Positions 55,613 to 64,000 of a stretch of 64,000 nucleotides of DNA are shown here, piece by piece. Under the pieces are notes generated by a model. It was not told where the DNA came from. It made no database searches and saw only the letters and a program-made list of their open reading frames with translations. Within the stretch, counting starts at the first letter, position 1. Every line of letters starts with the position of its first letter. The stretch covers positions 1,240,001-1,304,000 of the forward strand of contig NZ_FNKO01000002.1 in the NCBI RefSeq assembly GCF_900100925.1. The letters are read 5' to 3'. Made by a program: the position numbers and the translations under genes. This DNA is from Actinopolyspora saharensis (GTDB lineage Bacteria > Actinomycetota > Actinomycetes > Mycobacteriales > Pseudonocardiaceae).

Positions 55613-56562
55613 CGCCGTTTCTTCGGGTCGAGGGCGTCCCGCAACGACTCGCCGACGAGCGTGAAACCGAGCGCGACGACGATGATGCAGCCCGCGGGCC
55701 AGAAGGCCAGGTGCGGATGGGTGTCGAAGAAGTTCTGCGCCGAACCGAGCATCTGCCCCCACTCGGGGGTGGAGGTGTCGGCCGCCCCCAGCCCGAGGAA
55801 GGACAGCGCGGCCGCGTCGATGATGGCCACGGCGAGCATCAGGGTGGCCTGGACTATCACCGGCCCCAGCGCGTTGGGCAGCATGTGCCGGAAGACCACC
55901 GAGCGCTGCTTGACCCCGAGCGCCCGCGCCGCGAGCACGTGGTCGCTGGCTCGCTGCGCGAGCATGGTCCCGCGCAGCAGCCGCCCGAATATCGGGACCT
56001 GCACGGTCGCGACCGCGATGATCACCGTGAACCGGGACTGCTGCTGGAACAGCGCCCCGATGGACACGGCCAGCAGCAGCGAGGGCACCGAGAGCAGCAC
56101 GTCGACCACGCGCATGACCACCGTGTCCACCCAGCCGCCGAAGGCCCCGGCCAGGATCCCCAGGGCCAGTCCCCCGCCGAGCCCGAGCACCGTGGCGGTC
56201 AGCGCCACGAGCAGGGTCTGCTGGGAGCCCAGCAGCAACCTGGACAGCAGCGGCCTGCCGTACTGGTCCCCGCCCAGCGGAAATCCCTCCTGCGGTGCGG
56301 GGATGCTGTTGTCCGCGCGGGAGACCTGGTCCTCGAGCAGGCGCAGCGCCGGATCGTGCTGGGCGAGCAGCGGGGAGACCAGCGCCAGCAGCACGAAGAC
56401 CACTATGATCCCCGCCCCCACCAGGAAGGTGGGGCTGCGCCGCAGTCGGCGCCACGCCGAGGCGGCGAGGCTGACTCCGGCGGAACCGTCCGAATCGGAC
56501 TCGGTCGAACCGGAATCGGCCAGCTCGTCGATGCGTTTCCCGCGTTGCGTCCCCGGAACCAT
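55609..56562 (-). CDS. oppC: Oligopeptide ABC permease, OppC type
   Basis: A 317-residue permease subunit. It has an N-terminal cytosolic tail and six transmembrane helices, with the OppC N-terminal motif (RRSPTFLVGAGIIVVFVLL), a periplasmic loop APQEGFPLGGDQYGRPLLSR, and the cytosolic EAA-type loop AARALGVKQRSVVFRHMLPN that docks the ATPases. GTGA overlap couples it to oppD. The frame starts at 56562 (VPGTQRGKR); the GAGGGGAGAT before it is consistent. 117 nt separate it from oppB. Confidence 0.92.
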   Translation of the reverse strand: MVPGTQRGKRIDELADSGSTESDSDGSAGVSLAASAWRRLRRSPTFLVGAGIIVVFVLLALVSPLLAQHDPALRLLEDQVSRADNSIPAPQEGFPLGGDQYGRPLLSRLLLGSQQTLLVALTATVLGLGGGLALGILAGAFGGWVDTVVMRVVDVLLSVPSLLLAVSIGALFQQQSRFTVIIAVATVQVPIFGRLLRGTMLAQRASDHVLAARALGVKQRSVVFRHMLPNALGPVIVQATLMLAVAIIDAAALSFLGLGAADTSTPEWGQMLGSAQNFFDTHPHLAFWPAGCIIVVALGFTLVGESLRDALDPKKRR

Positions 56563-56679
56563 CAGCGATCTCCCCTCGAAGTGCTTCCGAACGGCCCGGC
56601 GAACCCGGCCCGAACCCGCCGGGCAGCCGGGTCGTCCGGCCGAAGCGGCACTGCTCGTCGATCCGGTCGGGACACTCGT

Positions 56680-57690
56680 TCAGCGCTCCCGCAGTCTCGG
56701 GTCGATCGCCGCGTAGGTGAGGTCGACGACGAGGTTGACCAGCACGTAGACCATCGCCGTCGCCAGGATCACCACCTGCAGCACCGCGTAGTCCTGCCGT
56801 TGGAAACCGAGCGAGAGCGCCTGGCCGATACCGGTTATGTTGAACACCTGCTCGGTCAGCACCGCCCCGGACAGCAGCGCACCGGTCTGCAGCCCGATGG
56901 TGGTCACCACGGGCAGCATCGCGTTGCGCAGGATGTGCCTGCCGCGCACCACCCGTGCGCTGAGCCCCTTGGACCGCGCGGTGCGCACGAAGTCCTCCTC
57001 GAGGACGTCGAGCACCGAGGCCCTGGTGATCCGGAAGATCACCGCGAAGGGGATCGTGGAAAGCGCCACGGCGGGGAGCAGCAGGTGCAGGAAGGCGTTC
57101 CAGGCCGCGTCCCACTCCCCGGTCAACATCCCGTCGAGCACGTAGAACCCGGTCGCGTGCGTGGCGTTGATGCTCACCTCCTGCCTTCCCGAGGCGGGCA
57201 GCGCGCCGAGCTCGATCGCGAAGACGTACTTCAGCAGGAAGGCCAGGAAGAAGACCGGCACCGCCACCCCGATCAGCGACCAGGTGATGCTCAGGTTGTC
57301 CAGCCAACCGCCCTGGCGGCGCCCCGCGAAGTAGCCGAGCGGCACGCCCACCGCGACCGCGAGCAGCAGCGCCAGCACCGAGAGCTCGAGCGTGGCGGGC
57401 ATCCGCTGCAGGAACACCTCCAGCGCAGGAGTGCCCGGCTGCACCCCGGTGGAGACCCCGAAGTCCCCTGTCGCCGCGCGCTGCACGAACTTCCAGTACT
57501 GCACGTGCAGCGGCTGGTTCAGCCCGAGCTGCTCGACGAGCTGCGCACGGGACTCCTCCGTGGCACGTTCGCCGAGCAGCGCGGAGACCGGTCCACCCGG
57601 AAGGGCGCGCAGCCATCCGAACAGCAGGATCGACAGCACGACCGCGACGATCACGAGTTGTCCGAGTCGCCGGACGGTGTAGCGAAGCAA
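56680..57690 (-). CDS. oppB: Oligopeptide ABC permease, OppB type
   Basis: A 336-residue permease subunit. MLRYTVRRLGQLVIVAVVLS at the start is typical of OppB/DppB. Six helices follow, with the EAA loop VRTARSKGLSARVVRGRHIL and terminal VLVNLVVDLTYAAIDPRLR. It pairs with OppC to form the channel. The start lies 51 nt after the oppA stop; the ATG follows a TGCAAGGAGTCGG ribosome site. It imports peptides or possibly other oligomeric solutes. Confidence 0.92.
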   Translation of the reverse strand: MLRYTVRRLGQLVIVAVVLSILLFGWLRALPGGPVSALLGERATEESRAQLVEQLGLNQPLHVQYWKFVQRAATGDFGVSTGVQPGTPALEVFLQRMPATLELSVLALLLAVAVGVPLGYFAGRRQGGWLDNLSITWSLIGVAVPVFFLAFLLKYVFAIELGALPASGRQEVSINATHATGFYVLDGMLTGEWDAAWNAFLHLLLPAVALSTIPFAVIFRITRASVLDVLEEDFVRTARSKGLSARVVRGRHILRNAMLPVVTTIGLQTGALLSGAVLTEQVFNITGIGQALSLGFQRQDYAVLQVVILATAMVYVLVNLVVDLTYAAIDPRLRER

Positions 57691-57741
57691 ATCCGACTCC
57701 TTGCACGTCGAACGGCACGGCGGGCTCCGGGGGCTCGTGGC

Positions 57742-59427
57742 TCACTGCCGCAGGCTCACCGGGGCGAAGCGCTCGGCGGTCAACGGCGAGGTGACCAGCC
57801 CTTCGACCTCGGAGGAGGTGACGATGGCCGGTGGCGAGTGCGCCAGTGGGACCGCTGGCAGGTACTCGGACTTCAGGCTCCGGTTGATCTCGGTGTACAT
57901 CTCCTCGCGAGCGGCCGGGTCCGCCTCCCTGTCGGCCGCCTCGAGCCGATCGGCGAGCTCACCGCCCCAGGGGGCCGGTTCGGTGTAGAACTGGTTCTGC
58001 GTGCTCCCGAAGAAGGTCCCGATGAAGTTGTCCGGCGAGTTGTAGTCCCCGGTCCAGCCGAGCAGGAAGACCTCGGCCTTGCCCTGGTTCACGTCCGAGA
58101 TGTAGCCGCCGTTCCACGGTTTGCTGACCGGTTCGACGTTGATGCCCGCTTCCTCCAGATCCCCCGACAGGGAGTTGAAGATCCCGCGCGGATCGGGCAT
58201 GTACGGGCGGGTCACCTGGGTCGGCCACCAGAACTCGATCGTGAGGTCCTGGTGTCCCGCTTCGCGGAGCAGCTGCTTCGCCCGCTGCGGGTCGTGCGGG
58301 TACTTCTTCACGTCCTCGGGGTAGCCGTCCACCGAGTCCGGGTAGAACAGCTCGGCCGGTTCGGCCCCGTCCGGCATGTTGGCCTCGACCAGGTTCTCCC
58401 TGTCGACGGCGTAGGCCAGCGCCTTGCGCACCCGCAGGTCCCGCAGCGCCGGGTTGCTCCGCTGCGAGATCCCCAGGTAGAGGATGTTGAACGGGTCGCG
58501 CACCTGGACGTTGAACCCCTGGTCCCGCAGTCCGGAGATGTCGGCGGGGTTGGGGAAGTCGTAACCGTCGATGCCCCCGGAGAGCAGTTCCTGCTTGCGC
58601 ACGGACTCGTCCGGGATGATCTTGAAGACGAGCCGGTCGAGCTTGGCCTTCTCGCCCCAGTAGTTCTCGTTGCGGCGGAGCACGATGGACTGGTTGCTCT
58701 CGTCGTAGGAGTCGAACTCGAACGGGCCCGTGCCGGTGGGGTGCTGCTTGGCGTACTCGGAGTACTCGAAGCTCGACCCCCTGGCGGTCACCTCGTCGGC
58801 CCCGTACTTCTCCATCGCCGTGGGCGACTGGATGCTGAACGAGTCCAGCCCCAGCGCATCGGGGAACTTGGAGCTGGAGCGGGTGAGTTTCAGCACCGCT
58901 GTGCTGGAATCGGGGGCCTCGCACGAGGAGTACAGGGAGGGCTCGTCGTCGGAGGCGAAGCCTCCGAAGGTCTCGATCCAGTAGTAGGACAGCGCCGCGT
59001 TCTGCCCCGGGCCGGTCTGGTTGTACCAGCGCTCGAAGTTGGCGCAGACCGCATCGGCGTTGAACTCGGTGCCATCGTGGAACTCGACGCCCTCGCGGAG
59101 GTGGAAGGTCCACTCGGTGCCGTCCGCGGAGGACTCCCAGTCCTCGGCCAGGGCCGGTTCGACCTCGGCGGTGCCCGGTTTGAACCCGACCAGCCCTTCC
59201 ATCATCTGCCGGGTGACCCGGAACGTTTCCCCGTCGGAGGCGTAGAAGGGGTCGAACAGCGCCGGGGCTCCCGCGGCTCCGAACACCATGCTCCGCCCCC
59301 CGCCACCTTCCCGCTGGGACTGCACGCAGGCGGCCAGCGAGGTGGCGAGCAGGGCGGCCAATCCCGCGGCCGCGATCCTGCGTCCAGCTCTCGACGCCCG
59401 TAATCCTGGTGGTCTGCCTACGCCCAT
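57742..59427 (-). CDS. oppA: Oligopeptide-binding lipoprotein, OppA type
   Basis: A 561-residue extracellular solute-binding protein of family 5. It has a lipoprotein signal (RRIAAAGLAALLATSLAAC, lipobox LAAC near residue 34), so it is tethered to the outer face of the membrane. Family landmarks are WTFHLREGVEFHDGTEFNAD (about 110), TGTGPFEFDSY (about 240), and LRVRKALAYAVDRENLV (about 330). ATG 59427 follows GAGGTGAGTG; the adjacent GTG 59430 is less likely. It heads the oppABCDF operon and sets ligand specificity, which is not predictable here. Confidence 0.94.
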   Translation of the reverse strand: MGVGRPPGLRASRAGRRIAAAGLAALLATSLAACVQSQREGGGGRSMVFGAAGAPALFDPFYASDGETFRVTRQMMEGLVGFKPGTAEVEPALAEDWESSADGTEWTFHLREGVEFHDGTEFNADAVCANFERWYNQTGPGQNAALSYYWIETFGGFASDDEPSLYSSCEAPDSSTAVLKLTRSSSKFPDALGLDSFSIQSPTAMEKYGADEVTARGSSFEYSEYAKQHPTGTGPFEFDSYDESNQSIVLRRNENYWGEKAKLDRLVFKIIPDESVRKQELLSGGIDGYDFPNPADISGLRDQGFNVQVRDPFNILYLGISQRSNPALRDLRVRKALAYAVDRENLVEANMPDGAEPAELFYPDSVDGYPEDVKKYPHDPQRAKQLLREAGHQDLTIEFWWPTQVTRPYMPDPRGIFNSLSGDLEEAGINVEPVSKPWNGGYISDVNQGKAEVFLLGWTGDYNSPDNFIGTFFGSTQNQFYTEPAPWGGELADRLEAADREADPAAREEMYTEINRSLKSEYLPAVPLAHSPPAIVTSSEVEGLVTSPLTAERFAPVSLRQ

Positions 59428-59936
59428 CACTCACCTCGGTGTGCCGCATCTCTCAGAGTGAGGGAGACAGTAACCCGGTGAGTGCGTCCCGATCAGGACC
59501 GCGAAATTACGATTCTGCTACAACGACCGCCCCGGAAAACGGGGAAAACGGGAAAAACCACCCCGTAACTCCCAGCGCGGGGCTTACGAGCTCTTTCCGT
59601 CCAGAGTGGATTAATCAGGCGCGCGGGCCGGGTCGCGCGAGCCAGGAGGCGCATTCCTCGATCGGAGCAACCGTCGAACGACCGACGCGGCGAGGCGCCG
59701 ACCGAGGCTCCCCCACCCGCACCGCTACGCCAAGCCAGTCCCCGGAAAGCCTGTCACCCCAACGCGAGCGCTGTGAGCCCGAGCCGTCGGCACCGCCGCG
59801 GGTTCTCTCGTGGTGCTCTCGCGAGGAAGGCCCGACGTTGTGTAGATGCCCTACCCGATGTCGGGCCTCCCCGGAGCGAGAGCCCGCGAGAGGTTCCGCC
59901 ACCGGCACCGCCACGCAGAGCGAGCCACACATCCTT
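59428..59936. other. Intergenic region upstream of oppA
   Basis: A 509-nt gap between the kinase stop and the oppA start, both on the minus strand. The half near oppA (59500-59600) is AT-richer, for instance CGGGGAAAACGGGAAAAACC, and may hold the oppA promoter. The other half holds copy C of the dispersed structured element. No gene was recognised. Confidence 0.5.
59751..59899. repeat. Dispersed structured intergenic element, copy C
   Basis: 149 nt. The block ACCCCAACGCGAGCGCTGTG (with GTCGGCACCGCCGCG) leads into helices GCGG/CCGC (59798, 59896), CTCTCG/CGAGAG (59805, 59887), GCTCTCG/CGAGAGC (59815, 59877), GGCCCGAC/GTCGGGCC (59829, 59860) and apical GTAG/CTAC (59842, 59851). The middle helix differs completely from copy B yet is fully paired in both. 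Confidence 0.72.
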
Positions 59937-60518
59937 CTAATCAGAGTGGAGGGAGAAATGGGCCCGCTCCCTCGCCCGATCCGACTCGAACCAGTCGCGC
60001 TCGAACTCCTGCCAACGAACGAGCTCGGCCCGCGCGGCCTCCCCGTCCCTGGCCACGGCACGTTCCAGCCGCGTGGCCGGGTCGGGGCCCCGCATCCAGA
60101 CCGCGACGCCGATCCGGTCCGCGATCGAGCGCCTCCCGGAGGAGACTCCCTCCAGCACCAGCACCTCGGGCACGGCGACCTCGACCACCGCTCCGTCCAC
60201 CGGAACGCCGTCCGGCCACTCGACGCGTCGATAGCGCCCCGGAACTCCCCTGCTCAGCGGTTCGAGCACTCCGGTGTTGAGCCGGGGCCACCACTGCACC
60301 GGCTGTTCCCAGGTGGCGAAGTCGTCGGTACGCACCAGCCGCGCGTCCACCCCGGCGGCACGAGCCCGCGCGAGCACGAGGTCGGCGAAGGTGGACTTGC
60401 CCGCCCCGGAGGGGCCGTCCACGGTGATCAGCCGGACCGCCCCCAGACCTGGAGGTCCGCGCAGCGCTTCACGCACCACCTGGTCGGCCGTGGCCCCGTC
60501 CGCGCGAGATCGCCGCAT
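59937..60518 (-). CDS. P-loop nucleoside kinase (uridine kinase-like)
   Basis: A 193-residue P-loop kinase. Walker A is ITVDGPSGAGKSTFADLVL (about residues 27-45), followed by RLVRTDDFATWEQPVQWWP, the substrate Asp region of uridine kinase-type proteins, and VLVLEGVSSGRRSIADRIGV. The C-terminus is charged (RDWFESDRARERAHF). Such short actinobacterial relatives are annotated as uridine kinases, but the phosphate acceptor is unproven. ATG 60518 follows AGGGAAGGTTC; the frame extends upstream to 60608 without a ribosome site. It lies downstream of recR on the same strand. Confidence 0.78.
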   Translation of the reverse strand: MRRSRADGATADQVVREALRGPPGLGAVRLITVDGPSGAGKSTFADLVLARARAAGVDARLVRTDDFATWEQPVQWWPRLNTGVLEPLSRGVPGRYRRVEWPDGVPVDGAVVEVAVPEVLVLEGVSSGRRSIADRIGVAVWMRGPDPATRLERAVARDGEAARAELVRWQEFERDWFESDRARERAHFSLHSD

Positions 60519-60661
60519 GAACCTTCCCTGGAACGGGTGACTGACGCCTTCCTGCCGTGCCGTGAACCGGCGTGGTGCTTCCGGCGCAGCCCGCACCGAA
60601 AGCACCACCCGAGCTCCTCACCGATCGGGGGCTGCCCCTCCGGGCGGAGAATCCCGGTGGT

Positions 60662-61258
60662 TCACACCGAACGCCTGCCGGAAAGGGCCCTGCCGAGGGT
60701 GAGCTCGTCCGCGAACTCCAGATCACCGCCCATGGGGAGCCCGGAGGCCAACCGCGTGACGTTGAGCCCGGGGAAGTCCTGCAGCAGCCGGACCAGGTAG
60801 GTCGCCGTGGCCTCACCCTCGGTGTTCGGATCGGTGGCGATGATGATCTCGCTCACCTCGTCCGTGCCGATCCTGTTGACGAGGTCCCGAATGCGCAGCT
60901 GGTCGGGCCCCACCCCGGAAAGCGGGTCGAGCGCACCGCCGAGCACGTGGTAGCGCCCGCGGAACTCCCGGGTGCGTTCGACCGCCAACACGTCCTTGGA
61001 CTCCTCGACCACGCACACCAGCCGGGGATCGCGCCGCGTGTCCTGGCAGATCCGGCACCTGGTCTGCTCGGAGACGTTCCCGCAGACCTCGCAGAAGATC
61101 ACGCCCTCCTTCACGCGCTGCAGCGCGTCCTGCAGCCGTGTGACATCGGCGGGTTCCGCGGACAGCAGGTGAAACGCGATGCGTTGCGCGCCCTTCGGAC
61201 CGATTCCCGGCAGCCTGCCGAGCTCGTCGATCAGATCCTGAACTGGCCCTTCGTACAA
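60662..61258 (-). CDS. recR: Recombination mediator RecR
   Basis: A 198-residue RecR. N-terminal helix-hairpin-helix ([21 protein letters not shown]), a Cys4 zinc finger ([19 protein letters not shown]) and a Toprim domain ([34 protein letters not shown]) appear in order. RecR works with RecO and RecF to load RecA on gaps. The start codon is TTG at 61258, 10 nt after the ybaB stop. The dnaX-ybaB-recR order is conserved across bacteria and supports all three calls. Confidence 0.97.
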   Translation of the reverse strand: MYEGPVQDLIDELGRLPGIGPKGAQRIAFHLLSAEPADVTRLQDALQRVKEGVIFCEVCGNVSEQTRCRICQDTRRDPRLVCVVEESKDVLAVERTREFRGRYHVLGGALDPLSGVGPDQLRIRDLVNRIGTDEVSEIIIATDPNTEGEATATYLVRLLQDFPGLNVTRLASGLPMGGDLEFADELTLGRALSGRRSV

Positions 61259-61268
61259 GCCACTACCG

Positions 61269-61628
61269 TCACATCCCGGGCAGACCGAGTCCGCCCATGT
61301 CCATTCCGCCCTGGCCGCCGAGCGCGTTGGTCAGCGGCCCCATCTTCTCGCTCTGCAGCTCCTGGGCAGCGCGGTTCGCGTCCCGGACCGCGGCGACGAC
61401 CATGTCGGAAAGCGTCTCGGTGTCGGAGGGGTCGACCACCTTCGGGTCGATGTTCATGGACTGCAGCTCGCCACTACCGGTGACCGTGGCGGTGACCATG
61501 CCGCCACCTGCCGTGCCGGTCACCTCGGTCTCGGCGAGTTCCTGCTGCGCAGTCATCAGCTGCTGCTGCATCTCCTGCGCCTGCTTCATGATCTCTTGCA
61601 TGTTCGGCTGCTGGCCACCAGGTTGCAC
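61269..61628 (-). CDS. ybaB: YbaB/EbfC nucleoid-associated protein
   Basis: A 119-residue YbaB/EbfC protein. The helical segment [20 protein letters not shown] is followed by the beta region [20 protein letters not shown] and a final helix, ending in a Gly/Met-rich tail ([16 protein letters not shown]). Members form tweezer-like dimers that bind DNA. GTG 61628 follows GGGAGGAGCCACG. The long open frame extending upstream in phase overlaps dnaX antisense-like composition and was rejected. It sits between dnaX and recR as expected. Confidence 0.95.
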   Translation of the reverse strand: MQPGGQQPNMQEIMKQAQEMQQQLMTAQQELAETEVTGTAGGGMVTATVTGSGELQSMNIDPKVVDPSDTETLSDMVVAAVRDANRAAQELQSEKMGPLTNALGGQGGMDMGGLGLPGM

Positions 61629-61741
61629 CGTGGCTCCTCCCGGTCCGGCTGGACTGACCTGTTCGAACGAGGTATCTCGCTTCCTCCAGCGTAGTCGTCG
61701 ATTCCTCGCCGCGTGGGGCTGCCCGCTCCCCGGAGCTTCAG

Positions 61742-61766
61742 CCGCCCCGGGTCGTCCCCGGGGCGG
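61742..61766 (-). terminator. Hairpin after dnaX
   Basis: CCGCCCCGG (61742-61750) pairs with CCGGGGCGG (61758-61766), starting 5 nt past the dnaX stop. It may weaken read-through into ybaB. Confidence 0.55.
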
Positions 61767-61770
61767 GGCG

Positions 61771-64000
61771 CTACCTGTCGATCCTGCGCGCTCCGAGTTC
61801 GCTGACGAACAGCTCCACGGCCACTTCGTCGGGGTCCTGCTGCTCGACCGGCGACTCGGTCGACGACTGGGCCGTCGGGGCCGGTTCGGGAACAGGCGTC
61901 GGGGACGGCGCGGGAGCAGGGGCAGGTGCCGGCTCTGGCGGCGGTGCGGGAGCCGCGGCGGGTGCGGAGTCCTTCCCCGGAGGTTCGGGGGGCGGCTCTT
62001 CCCGCGACGTCTCCCCGGTGGGCGGCCCCGCGTCCGCTTCTTCCTCCTCCGGGGGAGGCTCTTCCGGCGGGGGCGGCTCCTCCGGGGGCGGTGGCTCCGG
62101 AGGAGTCTCCGCGGGGGTCCCTGCGGTGGGTGTGCTCGGTTCCGCTGCTCGCGGGGCCGCGCGCTCGGCCGGCTCCGCCGGTGCAGGGGGCTCCGGCGCG
62201 GCCTGCTCCGGCTCCGTGGCCTGCTCCGGCTCCGTGGCCTGCTCCGGTGCCGGGGCCGCGGCCTCCGCAGGCCGCTCGGACGGACTAGCCCGCCCGTTCG
62301 GCTCCGCGGGCGCCTCCGCGACCGGAGCCTGCGCGGACCCGGCGTTCGACTCCGCGGGGCGCTCCCGCGCGGCGGGGGGAGCGCTCGCGGAGGCCCCGGG
62401 GGACTGCTCCGGCTGCTGGGCTGCGGGAGCGGGTTGTTCCCCCTCGACGACGCACTCGACCGCCCACTCGCCGCCGAGCACCTCGCGCATGGCCTCCCGC
62501 ACGTGTTCGATCCGGTTCGCCCGGTGGAACTGCTTGCGCAGTCCCTCGGTCGGCATCGAGATGACCAGCGTGTCCGCGCGCAGTTCCTGCACGCTCGCGT
62601 TGAGCAGCAGAGCCTGGGTGGGTCGGTTGCGCTCGGACACCGCGCGCAGCAGTTCGCTCCACGTCTGGCGCAGCTCCGCCGTCGCCGTTCCGCTCCGGGA
62701 CTCCTCCTGCGGCGCGGAACCACCGGCGCCGCGGTCGCTCGTCTCCCGTGCCGGGGCGGCGGAACCACCGGCGGGGGCGGTCTCCGCGCGGACGTTCCCG
62801 TCCGACCGGGCCGTCGCTTCGGCGGTGCGCTCCCGCACCGGCTCCCGGGGCTCGGCCGCCGGTTCGGCGTTCCCGCCGGTGGGCTGCGGCTGCTCCCCGG
62901 CGGGGGCGGCAGGTGCGGCGGGGGCCGAGCCTGCCGCGCCGCCGTCGGTTCCGGAGGCAGCGGCCTGCGCCGCGGGCGGCGCGACCGTCATCCGCCGCTC
63001 CACCCGTTCCAACCGCTGGAGCAGCGCCGCCTCGGAGGAGGACGCGGTGGGAAGCATCATCCGCGAGCACAGCAGTTCCAGCAGCAGCCTGGGGGCCGTG
63101 GCACCCCGCATCTCGGACAGCCCGGCGTGGACTATCTCGGCGAACCGGGTGAGGGTCGCGACTCCGAGCTGCTCCGCCTGACGAGACATCTTCTCCGCCG
63201 CGTCGCCCACGTTCTCGATCAGACCGCGCTCGGCCGCGTCGGGCACCGAGTGCAGCAGCACGAGGTCACGCAACCGGTCCAGCAGGTCAGAGGCGAAGCG
63301 ACGCGGGTCGTGCCCGGCCTCGACCACCCGGTTGACCGTGTCGTAGACGGCCGCCGAGTCCCCGGCGGCCAGCCCGTCGACCATGGAGTCGATCAGCGTC
63401 GCATCGGTCACCCCGAGCAGCGCGACGGCACGCTCGTAGGTGATCCCCTCGTCACCCGCACCGGCCAGCAGCTGGTCGAGCACGCTCAACGCGTCCCGCG
63501 CCGAACCACCGCCCGCGCGGATGGCCAGCGGGTACACCGCGGGATCGACCCGCACGCCCTCCTCGGCGCAGATCCGCTCCAGCAGCTCGCGCAGCTCCCC
63601 CGGCGGGATCAGCCGGAAGGGGTAGTGGTGCGTGCGGGAGCGGATCGTGGTCAGCACCTTGTCCGGCTCGGTGGTCGCGAACACGAACACGAGGTGGTCG
63701 GGAGGCTCCTCGACGATCTTCAACAGGGCGTTGAACCCCTGTTGGGTGACCATGTGGGCCTCGTCGATGACGAAGATCCGATAACGCGACTGGGCCGGGG
63801 CGAAGACCGCGCGATCGCGGAGCTCGCGGGCGTCGTCCACACCGCCGTGGCTGGCGGCGTCCATCTCCACCACGTCCACGCTGCCCGAACCGTCCGGTCC
63901 CAGGGCGACGCAGGAGTCACAGCTGCCGCACGGCTCGTCCGTGGGGCCCTCGACGCAGTTCAGCGAGCGGGCCAGGATTCGCGCGCTGGATGTCTTGCCG
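61771..64000 (-). CDS. dnaX: DNA polymerase III subunit gamma/tau (5' end cut by window)
   Basis: 743 residues are visible; the frame stays open to the window edge, so the first 45 or so are missing. It begins inside Walker A ([15 protein letters not shown]), followed by the zinc module (CGSCDSC), Walker B with DEAH-like FVIDEAHMV, and sensor [14 protein letters not shown], all of the clamp-loader ATPase. From about residue 330 the tau part is Pro/Ala/Glu-rich, with a middle folded patch ([40 protein letters not shown]) that matches DNA polymerase III tau domain V. A second low-complexity tail with PEEPPPP repeats precedes a short conserved C-terminus. Confidence 0.95.
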   Translation of the reverse strand, partial: GKTSSARILARSLNCVEGPTDEPCGSCDSCVALGPDGSGSVDVVEMDAASHGGVDDARELRDRAVFAPAQSRYRIFVIDEAHMVTQQGFNALLKIVEEPPDHLVFVFATTEPDKVLTTIRSRTHHYPFRLIPPGELRELLERICAEEGVRVDPAVYPLAIRAGGGSARDALSVLDQLLAGAGDEGITYERAVALLGVTDATLIDSMVDGLAAGDSAAVYDTVNRVVEAGHDPRRFASDLLDRLRDLVLLHSVPDAAERGLIENVGDAAEKMSRQAEQLGVATLTRFAEIVHAGLSEMRGATAPRLLLELLCSRMMLPTASSSEAALLQRLERVERRMTVAPPAAQAAASGTDGGAAGSAPAAPAAPAGEQPQPTGGNAEPAAEPREPVRERTAEATARSDGNVRAETAPAGGSAAPARETSDRGAGGSAPQEESRSGTATAELRQTWSELLRAVSERNRPTQALLLNASVQELRADTLVISMPTEGLRKQFHRANRIEHVREAMREVLGGEWAVECVVEGEQPAPAAQQPEQSPGASASAPPAARERPAESNAGSAQAPVAEAPAEPNGRASPSERPAEAAAPAPEQATEPEQATEPEQAAPEPPAPAEPAERAAPRAAEPSTPTAGTPAETPPEPPPPEEPPPPEEPPPEEEEADAGPPTGETSREEPPPEPPGKDSAPAAAPAPPPEPAPAPAPAPSPTPVPEPAPTAQSSTESPVEQQDPDEVAVELFVSELGARRIDR

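Noticed and set aside
54602..57745. 1047-residue minus-strand frame that would fuse oppD to upstream sequence
   Set aside because: Only the last 336 residues are OppD. The rest overlaps oppC and oppB in another frame, and a GTGA overlap supports separate genes.
55711..59403. 1230-residue plus-strand open frame opposite the opp operon
   Set aside because: Antisense to four well-supported transporter genes; Arg/Gln/His-rich product typical of frame shadow in high-GC DNA.
61629..62768. N-terminal extension of ybaB
   Set aside because: The extension overlaps dnaX and is Arg/Pro-rich; a good ribosome site marks the GTG at 61628.

Overview
High-GC actinomycete chromosome. The housekeeping gene order (dnaX, ybaB, recR; leuA; ask, asd), the iniBAC-type operon, the AfsR/SARP regulator and the abundant GTG starts point to Pseudonocardiales or Actinopolyspora-like bacteria. 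The genus is inference and cannot be fixed from the window alone.

Layout. 1-1926: a truncated FMN-reductase gene and a divergent HSL-type esterase. 2065-28446: an accessory island holding a phenazine biosynthetic cluster, bounded by a 41-bp direct repeat that matches the last codons of a LuxR-family gene. 28406-37550: an iniBAC-like envelope-stress locus with its LuxR/STAND regulator and an Hsp70-like membrane protein. 37551-47297: a GT87 mannosyltransferase, fur-catalase, gluconate kinase and permease, and asd-ask. 47602-53481: a PIG-V-like mannosyltransferase, a nitroreductase, two small paralogous membrane proteins and leuA with a leader peptide. 53509-59427: an oligopeptide ABC transporter operon. 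59937-64000: a P-loop kinase, recR, ybaB and the 3' part of dnaX.

The phenazine island. A SARP (2915) and a StrR/ParB-like protein (7484) are likely activators. PhzC, D, E, F, B and G supply a phenazine-1-carboxylate or 1,6-dicarboxylate core. A 114-aa YdhR-like protein is translationally coupled between phzE and phzF. An EhpF-like adenylating enzyme plus a LuxC-like reductase would reduce one ring carboxylate to an aldehyde. A free NRPS adenylation domain, a carrier protein and a CerJ/ChlB3-like KAS III suggest that an amino acid is activated and transferred to the phenazine. The oddest gene (23786) is an excised NRPS segment: the C-terminal adenylation subdomain interrupted by an N-methyltransferase, with no adenylation core. 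A degenerate ATP-grasp protein, a berberine-bridge-type flavoenzyme, an SDR, an acyl-CoA-dehydrogenase-type monooxygenase, a methyltransferase and a VOC protein (possible self-resistance) complete the set. No exporter is seen.

Outside the island the most unusual feature is a dispersed intergenic element of about 145 nt (48937, 50431, 59751). It has nested helices whose sequences differ between copies but stay paired, and conserved unpaired positions. leuA is preceded by a probable leaderless 14-codon leader peptide with three Leu codons and an attenuator-like hairpin. No rRNA, tRNA, CRISPR array, transposase or integrase was recognised.
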